From: Agrypnia vestita
Taxonomy: Eukaryota; Arthropoda; Insecta; Trichoptera; Phryganeidae
NCBI GenBank assembly: GCA_016648135.1
Contig: JADDOH010001521.1
Location: 248,001 to 312,000, forward strand
Length of the DNA stretch: 64,000 nucleotides
Direction of reading: 5' to 3'
The notes beneath the pieces are model-generated. The model was not told where the DNA came from and did no database searches. It saw only the letters and a list, made by a program, of their open reading frames with translations. Made by a program: the position numbers and the translations under genes. Positions 10,881 to 22,256 of the stretch are shown here, one piece after another (position 1 is the first letter of the stretch; every line of letters begins with the position of its first letter).

Positions 10881-11809
10881 ACTCTTTAAGATTTATTTCC
10901 TAATTTGCTTTCATATCATTTTATGTGATTTATTATTCAAATGTTACATTTTTAAAATAGAGCTGCGTACCTATAACGATAACGTGTCACATCAATTTTT
11001 TTATAATTTTCATTCATATCATACGTAAGATAAACAAGATTGTGTCCTGGAATGAAACGCTAACACCCGACCACCAAGCGAATCTCGATAAAAGCCAATA
11101 ATTAAAGGTAATGTAAAGTTAAGAATCATGCTAAATTGAAATTATGAATAAATTATTTCTATCAAACTCAGACAGGAATATATTTTTTTATTTGTATTTC
11201 TATTTATTTTCTTATTTTTACGTAACGTGGTACAACAAAACATTAAAAAAATAATGAAACACATTTATTTATACAGTAGATACAAGTTTTTATAGTAAAT
11301 TGATTCTGTTATAACATTTGTACAGACTTTATTTTTCTACTATTTATATGGGAGTCGAGAACTCATACATATACAGAGAAGGAGTATAGGTACAAATTCA
11401 TAAAAAAGCTATATTATATAAGTTTGAAGGTATAAAGTGTAAATACGTATTCATTTATGTAATACAAAATAAAATTGAATATAAAACAATGATTTAATAT
11501 GAAGGAATGTACATTTAGTGAGAAGTAGTATTAGCTTTAAAATTCTGTTTTTATTTAGCGATAAGATTGGATTGGAAGGTGCAGATTTTGTATAAACTTA
11601 CCGTCTTAAACAGTATCATAACCATTTTACGTACTTTGATTCCAATTATAAATTTATTCTGATCTGTCATTTTTCTGATTAATAGGGGGAGATAATTTAA
11701 GAATTTAATATCAAGATAACTGAAATGATTTTGGTACGTATGTTTAGTGTATCTGTAAATCTCTTTTATTGAAAATCGCTTCTTGTATTTAATTAATTTT
11801 TCATCATCT
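10881..11809. other. No gene seen; AT-rich
   Basis: AT-rich DNA. A 113-codon minus-strand frame (11551-11892) is low-complexity and partly overlaps the retroelement end that follows; I see no support for a gene. Confidence 0.4.
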
Positions 11810-12250
11810 TCATCCCCTTTTCCTAATATGATTGGGGGCCCAAAGACTCGAAAAGTTACTTCCGTATTCCCCTGTCTTGCCTGCTTCTCCATGAGTCAAC
11901 CAGTCTTTACCCATTCTGTTTTCATACACAATTTTTTGTTGCTTCTCCCAGCTATATCTGGGGTGATACCTCGGCCGTGTTCCTTCCGGGGCCACCAAGA
12001 AGATTATTCTTGGTATTCGTTCTTCTGGCATTCTTAGCACATGTCCAAGCCACATTATTTGTGTTTTTTCTATGTGTAAGAGTAGGGGCTCCATGCCGAA
12101 TATATGCCTTATGTCAGCATTTCTCACTCTATTCATCAGTGTGACTCCCGCTACCCCCTTTAAACTCATCTCGGCACCCTGGATCCTTGCTCTCACTCTC
12201 TCCGTCAGGATCCAAATTTGATGGCCATATATTAGGGTGGGCCTGTACAC
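11810..12250 (-). pseudogene. RTE-type non-LTR retrotransposon, C-terminal end
   Basis: A 146-codon open stretch at the C-terminus of an endonuclease-reverse transcriptase polyprotein. The family landmarks run in order: PTLIYGHQIWILTERV, then IQGAEMSLKGVAGVTL, then NRVRNADIRHIFGMEPLL, then IMWLGHVLRMPEERIPR, ending in a GTRPRYHPRY proline/arginine tail. The catalytic palm and the endonuclease are absent, so this is a 5'-truncated insertion. The first codon is only where the open frame begins. It is one of several different families of this kind here (others at 19940, 33655, 53040). Clade is inferred from overall pattern. Confidence 0.85.
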
Positions 12251-12370
12251 AGATATTAAAACGGGTAGGTAGTTTTGTCTTGTTATTAATTTTTAATTTA
12301 AAAAATTCAAACGATATAGTTAGATACCGATAGGATTTCTGATATAGGTAATTAGTTCTACAGTTATTTT

Positions 12371-12694
12371 TACTTCCTTTCTTTTAACTCGTGGCATCTG
12401 TTTGCTTGCTTGCTTGACAGAAAAAACTTTGGATCGATTTTTAACCCTTTTCCCGTAATCCAATCGAGCTGAAACTTTGCAAGTAGACTCGTGGCGAGAT
12501 CAAGAAGATCTATTAAATTTTCGTTAAATAAATAAATTATTATAGTATAATTTTGGATTTTTCAAATTTTTAATAGTTTTTTCATACAATTCAGTAAATT
12601 GTATGAAGATTCCGACGCATATCGTAGACACGAAACCCGAAAATGAGAAAGGGAGTATTGTAAAAACTTGTTTTTTATGGGTTACTTTTTTATG
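12371..12694 (-). repeat. Family A repeat, copy 3 (inverted, internally deleted)
   Basis: Both ends are recognisable: the CTCGTGGCATCTG end at about 12388, and GGGAGTATTG at 12651 followed by the leader inverse (TTTTTTATGGGTTAC). The middle ~200 bp, including the GACGTTATCGGGC block, is replaced by an unrelated ~60 bp containing a small TACAATT/AATTGTA palindrome. Confidence 0.75.
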
Positions 12695-13085
12695 TGGTTA
12701 TTTTACGAATTTATTTTAGGTCGTATTTATTTTAGCACATATCTATGTTTAAATATTAAAATAATGGTAAATATTCGTGTCTAATTCGGAGGGCAATGAT
12801 CTGAACCTTACCCGGCCGCAAGCCGCCTGGAGTTGGGAGAATGTATGCAAACAGGAGAAAACAAAGCCGTCGGGAATATGACATTCCGTCTGGAACATTA
12901 CGTCGCCACTTGCAGTGCGGCGGGATGCACTTGGGAATGCATCTCCCGGCTCGTCTCCGGAGTCAGACACTAGACACTGTATATTTTTATTGCGTGGCAT
13001 ACCAAGGCAAGCAAAATTGCCGAGAAATGTCATTACCAACATAAATTAGTTAAAATTCATTTTTGATTCATGTATATTATAGATG
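12695..13085. other. No gene recognised; GC-rich block 12780-13000
   Basis: The block is clearly GC-richer than its flanks and has overlapping open frames on both strands (67 and 97 codons). Neither shows a known domain, and no splice signals convince me. Confidence 0.35.
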
Positions 13086-13230
13086 TCTCACAGAGACGAA
13101 ATATTATTTTTATGGGAAAGTAGGTATAGAAGTTTTTTGGGTGTACATAGGACTTACGACCTATCGTATGGTTGGCTTAAGTGATCACTTTACACAATGT
13201 AACGTTCGCCATTTTCACCCATAATAGACT
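13086..13230 (+). repeat. Family C repeat, copy 1
   Basis: A ~145 bp repeat starting CACAGAGACGAAA. It contains CATAGGACTTACGACCTATC and GGCTTAAGTGATCACTTTAC. An inverted copy at 60867-61012 is very similar; a diverged third copy is at 60041-60135. Confidence 0.85.
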
Positions 13231-13421
13231 TTACCATGTTTATTAATTAAAAAAGATGTTTATAACGTTTGCAACATAATTATTAATTATTATTAATTTG
13301 ACATAATAATTAATTAATTTCTTCTTTAAACACAGCAAAATTATTGTGTGGTGACATTATAATTATAATTTATAGAAATAAGGTTTGTTTACACCACTTT
13401 TTTATTGAAAAATTGTTATTT

Positions 13422-13472
13422 ATTTGTTATCCTGACGAAGAAGCCAATGGCTTCTTCGTCAGGATAACAAAT
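13422..13472. repeat. Perfect 25 bp hairpin
   Basis: Arms 13422-13446 and 13448-13472 are perfect inverses around a single base. The core reads CCTGACGAAGAAGCCA. It sits just past the C-terminal part of a minus-strand PLE endonuclease (13540-13800), where the sister element at 56540 has its CTGATGA...GAAAC motif. It is therefore probably a folded-back copy of that motif. Confidence 0.95.
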
Positions 13473-13539
13473 ATATAACAACAAAATGAAATTTAAATAT
13501 CAAAGTATAGATAAACAAAAATTTTAAAAGTTATATATG

Positions 13540-13800
13540 GAAAATGAATAAAGTACCTACTTAATATGAAAATAAATTTAAAAGATAACTATTTGTAAAA
13601 AGGACCTGGTTATTTATAATAATCAATTTACTATTAACACTTTTTCTTATTTCCAAAATTTCTAATTTATCAAACTGTGATTCTGTATAATTTGCGTGTA
13701 AAATTTATAAACCCTTATTAATATCAAAAGAATGATCCATAGCCAAAATACGGTTAGAAAATTCAGAATAATTAATGCTATTTAAACACCTTAGGTGTTC
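13540..13800 (-). pseudogene. Penelope-like element endonuclease tail, decayed
   Basis: Reading the minus strand from about 13800, one frame gives NYSEFSNRILAMDHSFDINK, one stop, then ILHANYTESQFDKLEILEIR, then VNSKLIIINNQ. This matches the C-terminal part of PLE GIY-YIG endonucleases. It is paralogous to the plus-strand piece at 56540-56765, which reads DSSEYSNHLLETNYYFNFNK and GLQLDKLKILKIRKGVNGKL. The GIY-YIG core itself is not present. Confidence 0.7.
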
Positions 13801-13817
13801 AAAAAATTAATTAATTG

Positions 13818-13976
13818 TTTAAGCCACTTGGAGTAAGTTTACGTCTACCGGTTTCGATACCATTGTTTCTTCGTCGGGTCGGACGCATATTGCTCATTAA
13901 GTATGCGTCTGTCCTGAAGAAGATAGAGTAGTATCGAAAGCGATATACGTAAAGTTAACCCAAGTGGTTTATACAA
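13818..13976. repeat. Foldback of Penelope-type end, ~70 bp arms
   Basis: The left arm (TTTAAGCCACTTGG ... GTTTCGATACCATTG ... GGACGCATA) and right arm (TATGCGTCTGTCC ... TATCGAAAGCG ... CCAAGTGGTTTA) are imperfect inverses around a ~12 bp loop. Each arm contains a CCTGAAGA/CCCGACGA...TCGAAA box, i.e. a diverged hammerhead-like motif. Confidence 0.8.
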
Positions 13977-13985
13977 AGATTTTAG

Positions 13986-14210
13986 TTAACCTTTAACTAT
14001 GGACGTCATTTTTTTTACGTGGGGTCTCAGGGACCCCGACTAAAGTTTGAAGATCCGGTATACATCTGTTTAATATCCAGCGACGCAACTTTCTATCTAT
14101 GTGATCATTTTGGGAGTAAAATGAAAGTTACTGAGCGGTTTCGGGCCAAGAGAGAGTAGAATTCACAGAGGGTGAAGAGACCCCACGTCACCATTCTTCA
14201 ATTCTATTAA
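13986..14210. repeat. piggyBac-like MITE with TTAA flanks
   Basis: About 220 bp bounded by TTAA (13986-13989 and 14207-14210). The arms contain ACGTGGGGTCTC (14017-14028) and its inverse GAGACCCCACGT (14177-14188); the left end begins CCTTTAACTATGG. TTAA target sites are known for piggyBac elements. There is no transposase. Confidence 0.6.
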
Positions 14211-14507
14211 TTAATTTAGGTTAGAACGGCATTTATTAGTGTAAAAAAATGTTAACCAGGCGAGGAACGAGCAGGACCAACGTGGGAGCTTTTTTTTCAT
14301 GAAACAGTCTGAGACAGAGACAGGTACCATTCACTGTTCCATAATTAATACTAATTTTGTACTATTCACTCGTCTGTGGAACACTTTATAATCGTCTTCT
14401 AAATTATTCGCACATCTGTGTATACTTTATTATGCTGTCTTATCACACTAACCGCTGTTAAATGACCGATACTCTCTTTATTTATTTTGCTGGCCGCTAA
14501 TAATTAA

Positions 14508-14716
14508 GGGGTATAAAAGCAAAGGCAGCAATACCCAAAAATATTTCAATACAGTCATCAATGATTACTTATTTTTAATGTACTGAATTCTAGATTTTAT
14601 AGGAAATATATATAAAATCTAGAATTGAGTACCTTTTCAATTAGTAAACGTCTGTGACTGCATTGAAAACTTTTTAAAAATTTTTTTGGATATTGCTGTC
14701 ATTTCTTTTATACCCA
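14508..14716. repeat. Family D palindromic MITE, copy 1
   Basis: Begins GGGGTATAAAAGCAAAGGCAGC and ends with the approximate inverse (GCTGTCATTTCTTTTATACCC). An inner inverse pair surrounds TGTACTGAATTCTAGATTTTATA. Related copies are at 30158-30423, 39151-39402 and 39644-39870. Non-coding. Confidence 0.85.
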
Positions 14717-15471
14717 ACAATTCACTTCTAATGTCATGCTTCACTATAAAAAAAGTGTGTTGCGCTGTGCTCGTTTTTCACTTAATTTATAACCGCTCTA
14801 TTCTTAGAAACTTCTCGCGTATTTTGGTGCATGTGAGTTTTTTCCAGGCTATTCCAGACCGTTAGGAAACCTTCAATTGTGTAGCATTCTCGTCGATTTT
14901 AAAAATCTCGTGACGGTATGTTGAGTCGTCGATACGACGAATGTGTTGTATTTTGTGCAACATATAATAAAAATATCAATTCTCATCCGGTATGAGCTGA
15001 GCTCCAAACGGTTATATGAAACTGGCAGCATGTACTGCAATTTATACAATGTACGGACATGAGGCGAGACGTGATTTGGCTTCAGAAATATTTTTCATTT
15101 GACGTTCATTTTAGCTACAATCTTTTAAAATTTTATTTTTAGTACTATACGCTCCACCGCGTCTTCGAGGTAAACGTACTGGAGATACATGGTATAATAG
15201 AGCGAGTTTACAACACTTTACAGGTATTCTTGCGAAAATTATGTATTGAATTTTTTTTTTTTAATTTTTAATTTTCATCATATCTAATTACCATCACCAT
15301 ATTTCACAGGTCTTTTTCAAAATTCGAAATTAAACTTTATACGCAATTTATGTGTAAAAATTCAAATTTTATGAATTAAGACTGAAAGTTTACACTTTTT
15401 TGACATATCTTATAACAAACATTTTTGACATATCTTATATAAATCACTGAAGTATTCATTCACCGTAACTG
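14717..15471. other. No gene recognised
   Basis: AT-rich with a slightly less AT-rich stretch at 14760-15080. No domain, RNA fold or shared repeat recognised. Confidence 0.4.
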
Positions 15472-15610
15472 CTCGCTTGCCCCGATTTGTAACAAATATA
15501 GTACGGATTGCCCCGAAACAAATGGCCGGCCGCGCGAAGCTCATTTCTCATTTTCTATGTAAGTGTACAAAGATAATAATTGTTTTTCATAGATAAATAT
15601 ACAGAAAACA
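15472..15610 (-). mobile_element. LTR fragment (same family as 35551-35967)
   Basis: Shares GCTTGCCCCG, GGATTGCCCCGAAACAAA and GATAATAATTGTTT in the same order with the longer LTR at 35808-35967. It ends in the same ACAGAAAACA/ACAGACAACA edge. Only the outer ~140 bp is present. A LINE insertion begins immediately after. Confidence 0.75.
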
Positions 15611-15619
15611 TGTAGAAAT

Positions 15620-16260
15620 TTTTTTTTTACATTTTTTTTTTACATCTCAGACCCACAAAACATCACATTGATATTTGTCTGTAGGTGCATCAATATACAT
15701 ATATATATATATAAATAAATTGTATTTACCAGAAATACATTCATATAAATTAATTACAATAGATCTCATAAACTCAAATACAAATCAATAATACAGTACA
15801 ACAATACAAGAAACAATACAAATATTACCAAAATCAAAATAAGTCTCTTTTATTTAGTAACATATTCATTAATTCTGTTTTTTGCCCTTTTTTATTAATA
15901 TCCATTTTGACACGACATGGGATTTCATTTAATATTTTTGGTATGACATATTTTAATGTTCTTTGTCCATATTTGTTTATGACCTTCGGTATTCGTAGTC
16001 CTTTAACCGTAAATCTGGTACTATGTTTAGGAATCAATCTATGCTTATATGTCCCATCTTCATGATATCATGTAATTAGTTTATACCACAAGATAGCATT
16101 AATTGGCATAGAGCCTTGTTTCTTCAAGAGTTCCTGTATATCTTTAGTAGCACTTTCTTTATTTATTAATTTTATTGCCGAATTTTGAATATTTTGGATT
16201 TTTCTAATATTTGTTTTGCAAGTTAGACCCGAGCTAGTTATTCCATACCTTATTACCGAT
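15620..16260 (-). pseudogene. Non-LTR retrotransposon 3' end with poly-A tail
   Basis: Minus-strand LINE copy. Reading down from 16260 there is a decayed reverse transcriptase C-terminus (NQEGTTKDIQ-type region, then GSMPINAILWYK). The last 67-codon stretch (15834-16037) reads PKHSTRFTVKGLRIPKVINK and YGQRTLKYVIPKILNEIP. The 3' untranslated part contains GATGTTTTGTGGGTCTGAG and ends in two poly-A runs (poly-T on the plus strand, 15619-15645). The last ~130 bp is almost identical to 43235-43378, so the family was recently active. Confidence 0.85.
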
Positions 16261-16730
16261 TCCGCTTACGATCTTTTAATTACATAAAAGGTATTTAACA
16301 TACGGTCGCAAAGCCACATTTTTGGTCACGACTACTTTAAAGGATCTCCGTGTAAGTATTTTGGACCAGGGTAAGTGAGTGGTAAGCACAAAGTCAATTA
16401 AAACCTCGTAGAAATTTGAACTAGAATGTATCCTCCTTCAATATATACCTGACTTCCAACTCCATATGCTTGTATTTGAACTGATACGTATAGTAAATTG
16501 CATTTCAGAAAGGCAATCGAATTAGTATGTGTAAGGCGTGCGTACGACTCACATTATTTCATTGTGTTGGTGTTTATGGGTATAAGCACCAACGGTCTAC
16601 CTATTTGTTCTAACATAAAAATTAACGCGGTTTCGATACAATTACAGCACCAACGACATGGACAACTACGCAGCCATTCAGAGAAATAATTTTTTTCTTT
16701 AAAATTAAAAAAAATACTAATGTTCTTTTA
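16261..16730. other. No gene recognised
   Basis: No domain or repeat recognised; a 63-codon open frame at 16498 has no family signature. Confidence 0.4.
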
Positions 16731-16970
16731 TGTATAGTTTTCTGGGTTATTCAGCCGTGTATATCTGCTTATCTGGTTGACGTTTTGTTCCATCATCAGG
16801 GCTGATGCGTACAATGATCCTGATGAAGAACACCGCAATGTGATTCGAAAAGTTGGCCAGAGAGGTCAGATTTACATGGCAGAAAACTACACACAGAAGA
16901 TTCTGAATGGCCGTGAAAACCTGAGAAATTTTTCAATAATAATATTATTTTTCCACTTTTGAGATATTTT
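16731..16970 (+). repeat. Dispersed-element fragment with hammerhead-like box
   Basis: Contains GGTTGACGTTTTGTTCCATC followed by ATCCTGATGAAGAAC...GTGATTCGAAAAGTTGGCC (16818-16858). The CTGATGA and GAAAA boxes are joined by a possible stem (GAACAC with GTG-A-TTC). The arrangement resembles the 3' regions of Penelope-type elements, but there is no adjoining coding remnant. Confidence 0.45.
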
Positions 16971-19215
16971 AATAAAGCAAAAATTTTTTTCTGCGATCTT
17001 TAATGCCAAAAAAACAGGAAGGGGTCCTTAACCAGAATTTTAATTTTCATAGCTGGAAACTACACTGGTCTACTAAACAAAATATTTTCATACTGTTGTT
17101 TCAACCCTCCAGTTACTTTAAAATATCATGAAAATCAATGATTATACTCCCAAATTCTATGTATTACAAGGTCGTTTAAGTTAGAATATTGCCTACTTAT
17201 ATCGAGTATTTTCTATCATTTGTATATATTTTCTATAATCCTTTGTCTATTCTATACGTTAGTGAAAACTGGAACGTTTTTTCTATTATGGACGGAGAAC
17301 TTTTTTTTTTCAAAAGTTCTACCCGCCCCGTATTCGGGTATCAAAATCGAGTGTTGATCCAAGATGGTGGCAGATTTTTTTTATAATTTCATTTTATTAT
17401 TACCTAATTAATAAAATGTTTCACGCACTTCTTACTTGCTATACCTACAATCATGTTATTATTTGACTTATTATAATGCTACGGTATGCGACTGATAAAG
17501 GTCATAATCATAAAGGAGACAGAGAGAGAGGGGAAGTTAAGCGAGTAAAAAGAAAAAAACATTTTCAATATTTTTGGTGACTGACCGTGGAAAAAAAGGC
17601 TATAACTATAATTCTATCATTATTATTAAAATAAAGTAAGACAATGTGGTGGTTGAGAGCCGAGCCGCCGCGATTCTAGCCGTTCGCATCTGATCCATAT
17701 CCGCCAATCTCGGCTGACCCACTCCCGCTTGATAGAGAGAAAACAAATCGACGGCTACCATGGTACGGGCATGTGATATATATGCACGTAACCATGTCGT
17801 ATATATTTTTTACGTTTAATAGTGAGTAGGTTAATTTGCACCCTATTTTGACTTGCTCCATTTATTGCCTCTGCTACACACATCCCATTTACACCACAAA
17901 CGCGACACTCGCCGAACACGTGCCACATGCCGACACGAGAGAATTCTTTCGGAAGGGTGGGAATTTTTAGCACAACAAATGGTCAAGTTACCACACCTGG
18001 ATGTTGTTACATAGAATGACTCACAGAATGAAATTACACATGTCCAAAATTATGTTTATTATAAATTTAAAATTCTTTAAAACCTAACCATACTTGCATT
18101 TATTAACTCATATGAAATTGGTCATAAAAATACTCGGATTTTATCTTTTCTTGTGTTATATTTTGTAAAATAATATAAATATATTTTAAGTATATGAAAT
18201 TTTTCAATGATTTCGTCTTGAGATCTACGAAACTAGGTAACTTGTTCAGTGAAAAAAAAAAACTAAAATCTCACACCAAAGGTGAAATAAAATTCACATG
18301 TTCAATGAGATAATAACATACAGCCTTCTTCCGTAAATGGAAAAGCAAACAAGGGTTTATGAGTTGCCTGGGGGTGGGTTTGAAAATTTTATTAAATTTC
18401 TAATAACAGAAAGCCCCGGGCTACGGAGGGGTAGTGCTCAATGTTTTATTTTTCCTTTAACCCCCGGTTAACCAAGACTTTGATGGGAAAATCACCCCCA
18501 ATTTGGGAGAGTATCCGAAACAATTTGTAGGGTTTTTATTGCGTTTTTATTTCTCTGGGGAATATTTTGGCTCGAAAGTTTGATCAAATATTCAATGTTT
18601 CCACTGTGTTTTAAGAATTAAGTAAAATAAACCATTTTTGTTATAAACGTGCGAAATTGGTATGTAAATATTGTTTTAATTCAGTCTCTTTTAACCTTTC
18701 TTCTTCCGAGTTGTAAACTGCGTTGACATTGCCTTTAATTATATGAATATCTCTGTAATAAAATACAATAAGTATATTGAGTTCATATTTTAAATATTTT
18801 TCCGTAATATATTTATGTATTTAATAAACTAATTATAATATATAAGAATTAACCGGAAGCAACAAAATAAAATGTTATCTCAGAGAAAAGAGTTTTTTTA
18901 ACGAAATTTTGATGTTACAGAAGCGCAATAGTTTTTTTATTGTTTAAATAAAAGTGTTTAAATACTTTAAAGATAAAAGTAATATTCTGGTGCAAATTCA
19001 AGTCACTGACTGATGAATTTAGTTAGTTAATTAATTTATAAACGAAAAGTTTTAAACATAACAAAAGACCGGAAGACCGTAGGGATACTATTCGAAGAGA
19101 GCTAAATATGACTGAAAAAAATGATAGAATAAATATACAGAATATTTATATATTTTTATTTTTATATATATCGTAAAGCCAATAATTGCAGTAAAAATAC
19201 CACAAAAACACCTGG
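16971..19215. other. No gene recognised (2.2 kb)
   Basis: Mostly AT-rich. Purine-rich GAGAGAGAGGGG at 17520-17534. A GC-richer stretch at 17640-17980 carries two overlapping minus-strand open frames of 61-72 codons with no recognised domain. A block with several G/C runs lies at 18360-18520. No support for genes. Confidence 0.35.
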
Positions 19216-19226
19216 GCTTTATAAAA

Positions 19227-19421
19227 TCAAAGATATATTCTGAACATGTCGCGAGCGGCCATCATAATCGCTTCGCATTGAACAGAACCGTTAATCGATG
19301 ACAGCCGATCGCAGATACCAATGACCGCGGAGCGGGCACTATCGGCCTCGAAGTTGCCCACAGAGCTTAGCAGCAGCCTATCGATGACAACTATATAAAG
19401 GCAACTGTACACAACTACAGC
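19227..19421 (-). CDS. Candidate coding exon, unrecognised
   Basis: A GC-rich island in AT-rich DNA. On the minus strand a candidate splice acceptor (TTTATATCAG) ends at 19422, and the frame is then open to TGA at 19227: about 64 codons, beginning AVVVYSCLYIVVIDRLLLSS and continuing VGNFEADSARSAV, IGICDRLSSINGSV, QCEAIMMAARDMF. The other frames are closed. Composition and the acceptor favour a real terminal exon or an exon remnant. I do not recognise the protein, and no partner exon is visible within several kilobases. Confidence 0.35.
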   Translation of the reverse strand, partial: AVVVYSCLYIVVIDRLLLSSVGNFEADSARSAVIGICDRLSSINGSVQCEAIMMAARDMFRIYL

Positions 19422-19939
19422 CTGATATAAATTCCTTGGAAATATTTAATAAAAAAACATGCAAACAATTTTTCTCACTCTGAATTGACACTTAACACTC
19501 AATATTATTTAGGATATGTACATTATATTTATATTTAGGATATGTATATGTTGCTATTTAATCGTCACTCCGAGTCAATATTTACGGAAGCTCTAGATGA
19601 TACCACTCTAGGGATATTTATAAATGTTAAACCATTAAATAATAGCATTTAAACCAATGATATAATAAAATGTAGATACGTTACAAGCGTGAAATCTTGG
19701 CAACTTAAAAGTAAGGTTACTTACTTGCATTCGTTAACGAATGGACATTATTTGTGATCAGACGCGACGCTACGTCGAAAAAAAAGTCCCCGGGAAAAAA
19801 GAACAGAGTATCGTACACTATTGTAAGAATAAGTATGTTATTTTAGTCACTGTGACTTCAAATTACCTGATTTTTCTGTCTACACGCAGAGCGTTTGTGA
19901 AATAAGTGTGCATCGATTTGTTGTCTCTTTCAATGCAAT
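19422..19939. other. No gene seen
   Basis: AT-rich, with a short direct repeat AGGATATGTA at 19511 and 19539. Nothing else recognised. Confidence 0.4.
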
Positions 19940-20700
19940 ATTTCCTAAATATTAAAACCGGATATTATGGGGATAACGTATCTATATTATAATACGTCAA
20001 TGATTCAAACATTAGTAAAAAACGTTAATGAAGCAAGTAACAAGTATGGCCATCACTATAACAAAATTGTTAATACCTTCAAAAAAATTTCATCCAATGC
20101 TAAAAATAATTATCAAAAACGAACCAATAGAAAGAGTTACGCAATAAAAGTGCTTAGATGCGTGGGTGAATGAGCACTGGGATCCATCTCAAGAAGTAAG
20201 AGCTCGAATAGAGATTGCAAGGAGAGCGTTTCTCATAAAGAGACCGTTATTTTCTAACCGTGATCTAAACCTACAACTTATGCCTACTTTAATGCGTATT
20301 GTTCGGTGTTATATTTATGTCACTCTCTTCTGTAGGGTGGAGACATGTACACTTAACCAAGAACTAATCCGCAAAGTTGAGGCTTTTAAGATATGGATCT
20401 GAAGACGCATATTGAAAGTCTCCTGGGTGGATAGAGTGACGAATGATGAAGTCTTCCGGCGTATGGAAAAATACCGAAGTGCTGCGAACTCTCAAGACAA
20501 GAAAGCTGGAGTACCTCGGACATATTATGAGAGGACCAATTTATAGCCTAAACCAGCTCGTCATCCAAGAGAAAGAAGTGGTAAAAGAAGCTCAGAAAGA
20601 CGCATCTCATGGCTGTAACTTGAGGGACTGCTATATCGTATCGTAAAATCGTAATCGCCAGAATGATCGCCGACCTCGGATAAGAGATGGGACCGTAAGA
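19940..20700 (+). pseudogene. RTE-type non-LTR retrotransposon C-terminal region, frameshifted
   Basis: Pieces of one reverse-transcriptase C-terminus are readable across changing frames. They are an NEHWDPSQEVRARIEIARRAF segment (20166-20235), FSNRDLNLQLMPTL, CYIYVTLFCRVETCTLN, IRKVEAFKIWI, VSWVDRVTNDEVFRRMEK and ILRTLKTRKLEYLGHIMRG (about 20470-20535), then a decayed RISWL tail. The order and spacing match the LYGVETWTL...RRILRISWMD...KLEYFGHIMRG pattern of insect endonuclease-reverse transcriptases. Several stops and shifts make it non-functional. Confidence 0.82.
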
Positions 20701-21215
20701 AGAAGATATTATAGATAGATGAGTAGGAACACCATTACACAGTTGCTTGCCATATAATGTGTTGGGCATGTAAAACTTATTCTAGTATAAATGTTTCCTC
20801 GTTTAAATGTTGCCGCGAAAAATTCATCGTAAGCAAGTTGATCATCATTTTTGATCCAAAGAAAATACCTTTCTTTGTCTAAACACTGTCCATTTTTTTT
20901 CACTTTATAAGATACTTAATCAGTTGCTCGTGGTGCTGTACACGAGTATTTTCAGAGACCGGCGAGAGGTACAGCGCTGTCGAGGACATGCGAGAACCAC
21001 ATTATTCGAAATGAGCGCCATTTATGAAATATGGTACTCCCTTTGCTTGGGAGAGGACATTACTTTTATGAATACTTGCGTTATATAGACTTCGAGACAA
21101 AAAGTAAGATTTCTAAATAAAAACTTAATAACTGTAAAAACTAGTCACTCCCGTATAAATGCAATCGTCAAAAAGCTACATAATATTACTTCACGTATAC
21201 TATTATTCCAGCATA
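20701..21215. other. No gene seen
   Basis: Moderately AT-rich; no recognisable coding or repeat signal. Confidence 0.4.
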
Positions 21216-21932
21216 TCTATACTAATATATAAAGAGATAACTTTATAAGTTTGGATGTAGAAGGTTGTCTCCTAAACTACTCATTCGATTTCAAAAATTC
21301 TTTCACCAATATTTAGAAAAGACTTTCTAATATTTAGAAGTGGACAAAGACTATTTTTTACCCCGTTTAAATAAAAGGGCTTTTCTTAGTGACTTATTTT
21401 ACAATAATAGTAGACAAAAAAATGGACAAGCGATGCATTTTTTACGAACGCTGGCTTAAAGGTAAGAGATAATTTAATAATTTTTGAATAGAAGTCGTAA
21501 AACTGAAAAAGTTCTATAAAAAATTCCGCGACAACATATATTTATATGTTAAGATTAATACATAAATTGATAAAATATTACTAAAAAGTTATAAGATAAA
21601 ATATTATTAAAAGTTACTAAAAATCTACGCGTGCGTGTAAAAATACGTGGACAAAGACTATTTATTACCCCGTTTAAATAACAGGGCTTTTTTTGTGACT
21701 TATTTTACAACAAAGTAGACGAAAAAATGGTCAAGCGATGCATTTTTTACGAACGCTGGCTTAAAGGTAAGAGATAATTAAATAATTTTTGTATAGAAGT
21801 CGTAAAACTGAAAAAGTTCTTTAAAAAATTCCGCGACAACATATATTTATATGTAGATATAAGATTAATACATAAATTGATAAAATATTACTAAAAGTTA
21901 CTAAAAATCTACGCGTGCGCGGGTGAGCTAGT
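21216..21932 (+). mobile_element. Non-autonomous Helitron-like element with internal tandem duplication
   Basis: Starts TCTATACTAATATATAAAG and ends GAGCTAGT, with A before and T after, as expected of Helitrons (5' TC, 3' CTAG-type end, insertion between A and T). It contains CTACTCATTCGATTTCAAAA, a motif style common in insect Helitron-like elements. A ~290 bp body (GTGGACAAAGACTATTTATTACC ... AAAATCTACGCGTGCG) is present twice in tandem, at about 21342-21648 and 21649-21920. No Rep/helicase. A related, truncated copy is at 62055-62760. Confidence 0.7.
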
Positions 21933-22145
21933 TGTTTATAAGTAATGAAGGAATACTAAAGAAACTACAAATAATACAAAACAAAGCAAGGAATATCATA
22001 TTTAATGCAATTAAAAAAAATATTATTAAAATCTAAAATCGAAGAGCACATAAGATCAATTTCGAGGCAAAAATGGTGTCCCAGGATTGAAGATTGCGTT
22101 CTATCCAGTCTGCCTGCCCCTGCAAGAAAACAGCGTGATGTTTAG
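21933..22145 (+). pseudogene. Short non-LTR reverse transcriptase fragment
   Basis: Reads EGILKKLQIIQNKARNIIFN, the QNKA segment typical of LINE reverse-transcriptase C-termini. It is followed after a stop by a 35-codon open tail (KIEEHIRSISRQKWCPRIED, then VLSSLPAPARKQRDV) ending at about 22145. Whether the tail belongs to the same element is unclear. Confidence 0.5.
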
Positions 22146-22256
22146 TATAGTGAGAGTTATTTAAACATTAAATCAGTTTTTCGAAATTCGAATAACATTT
22201 TTTTTTATAAAAAAAATTAATTTATATTAAGTTATGTTCAACCACCAAATTAACGA

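Noticed and set aside
11551..11892. 113-codon minus-strand open frame
   Set aside because: It runs out of phase over the retroelement end at 11810-12250 and is low-complexity (K/I-rich) below it.
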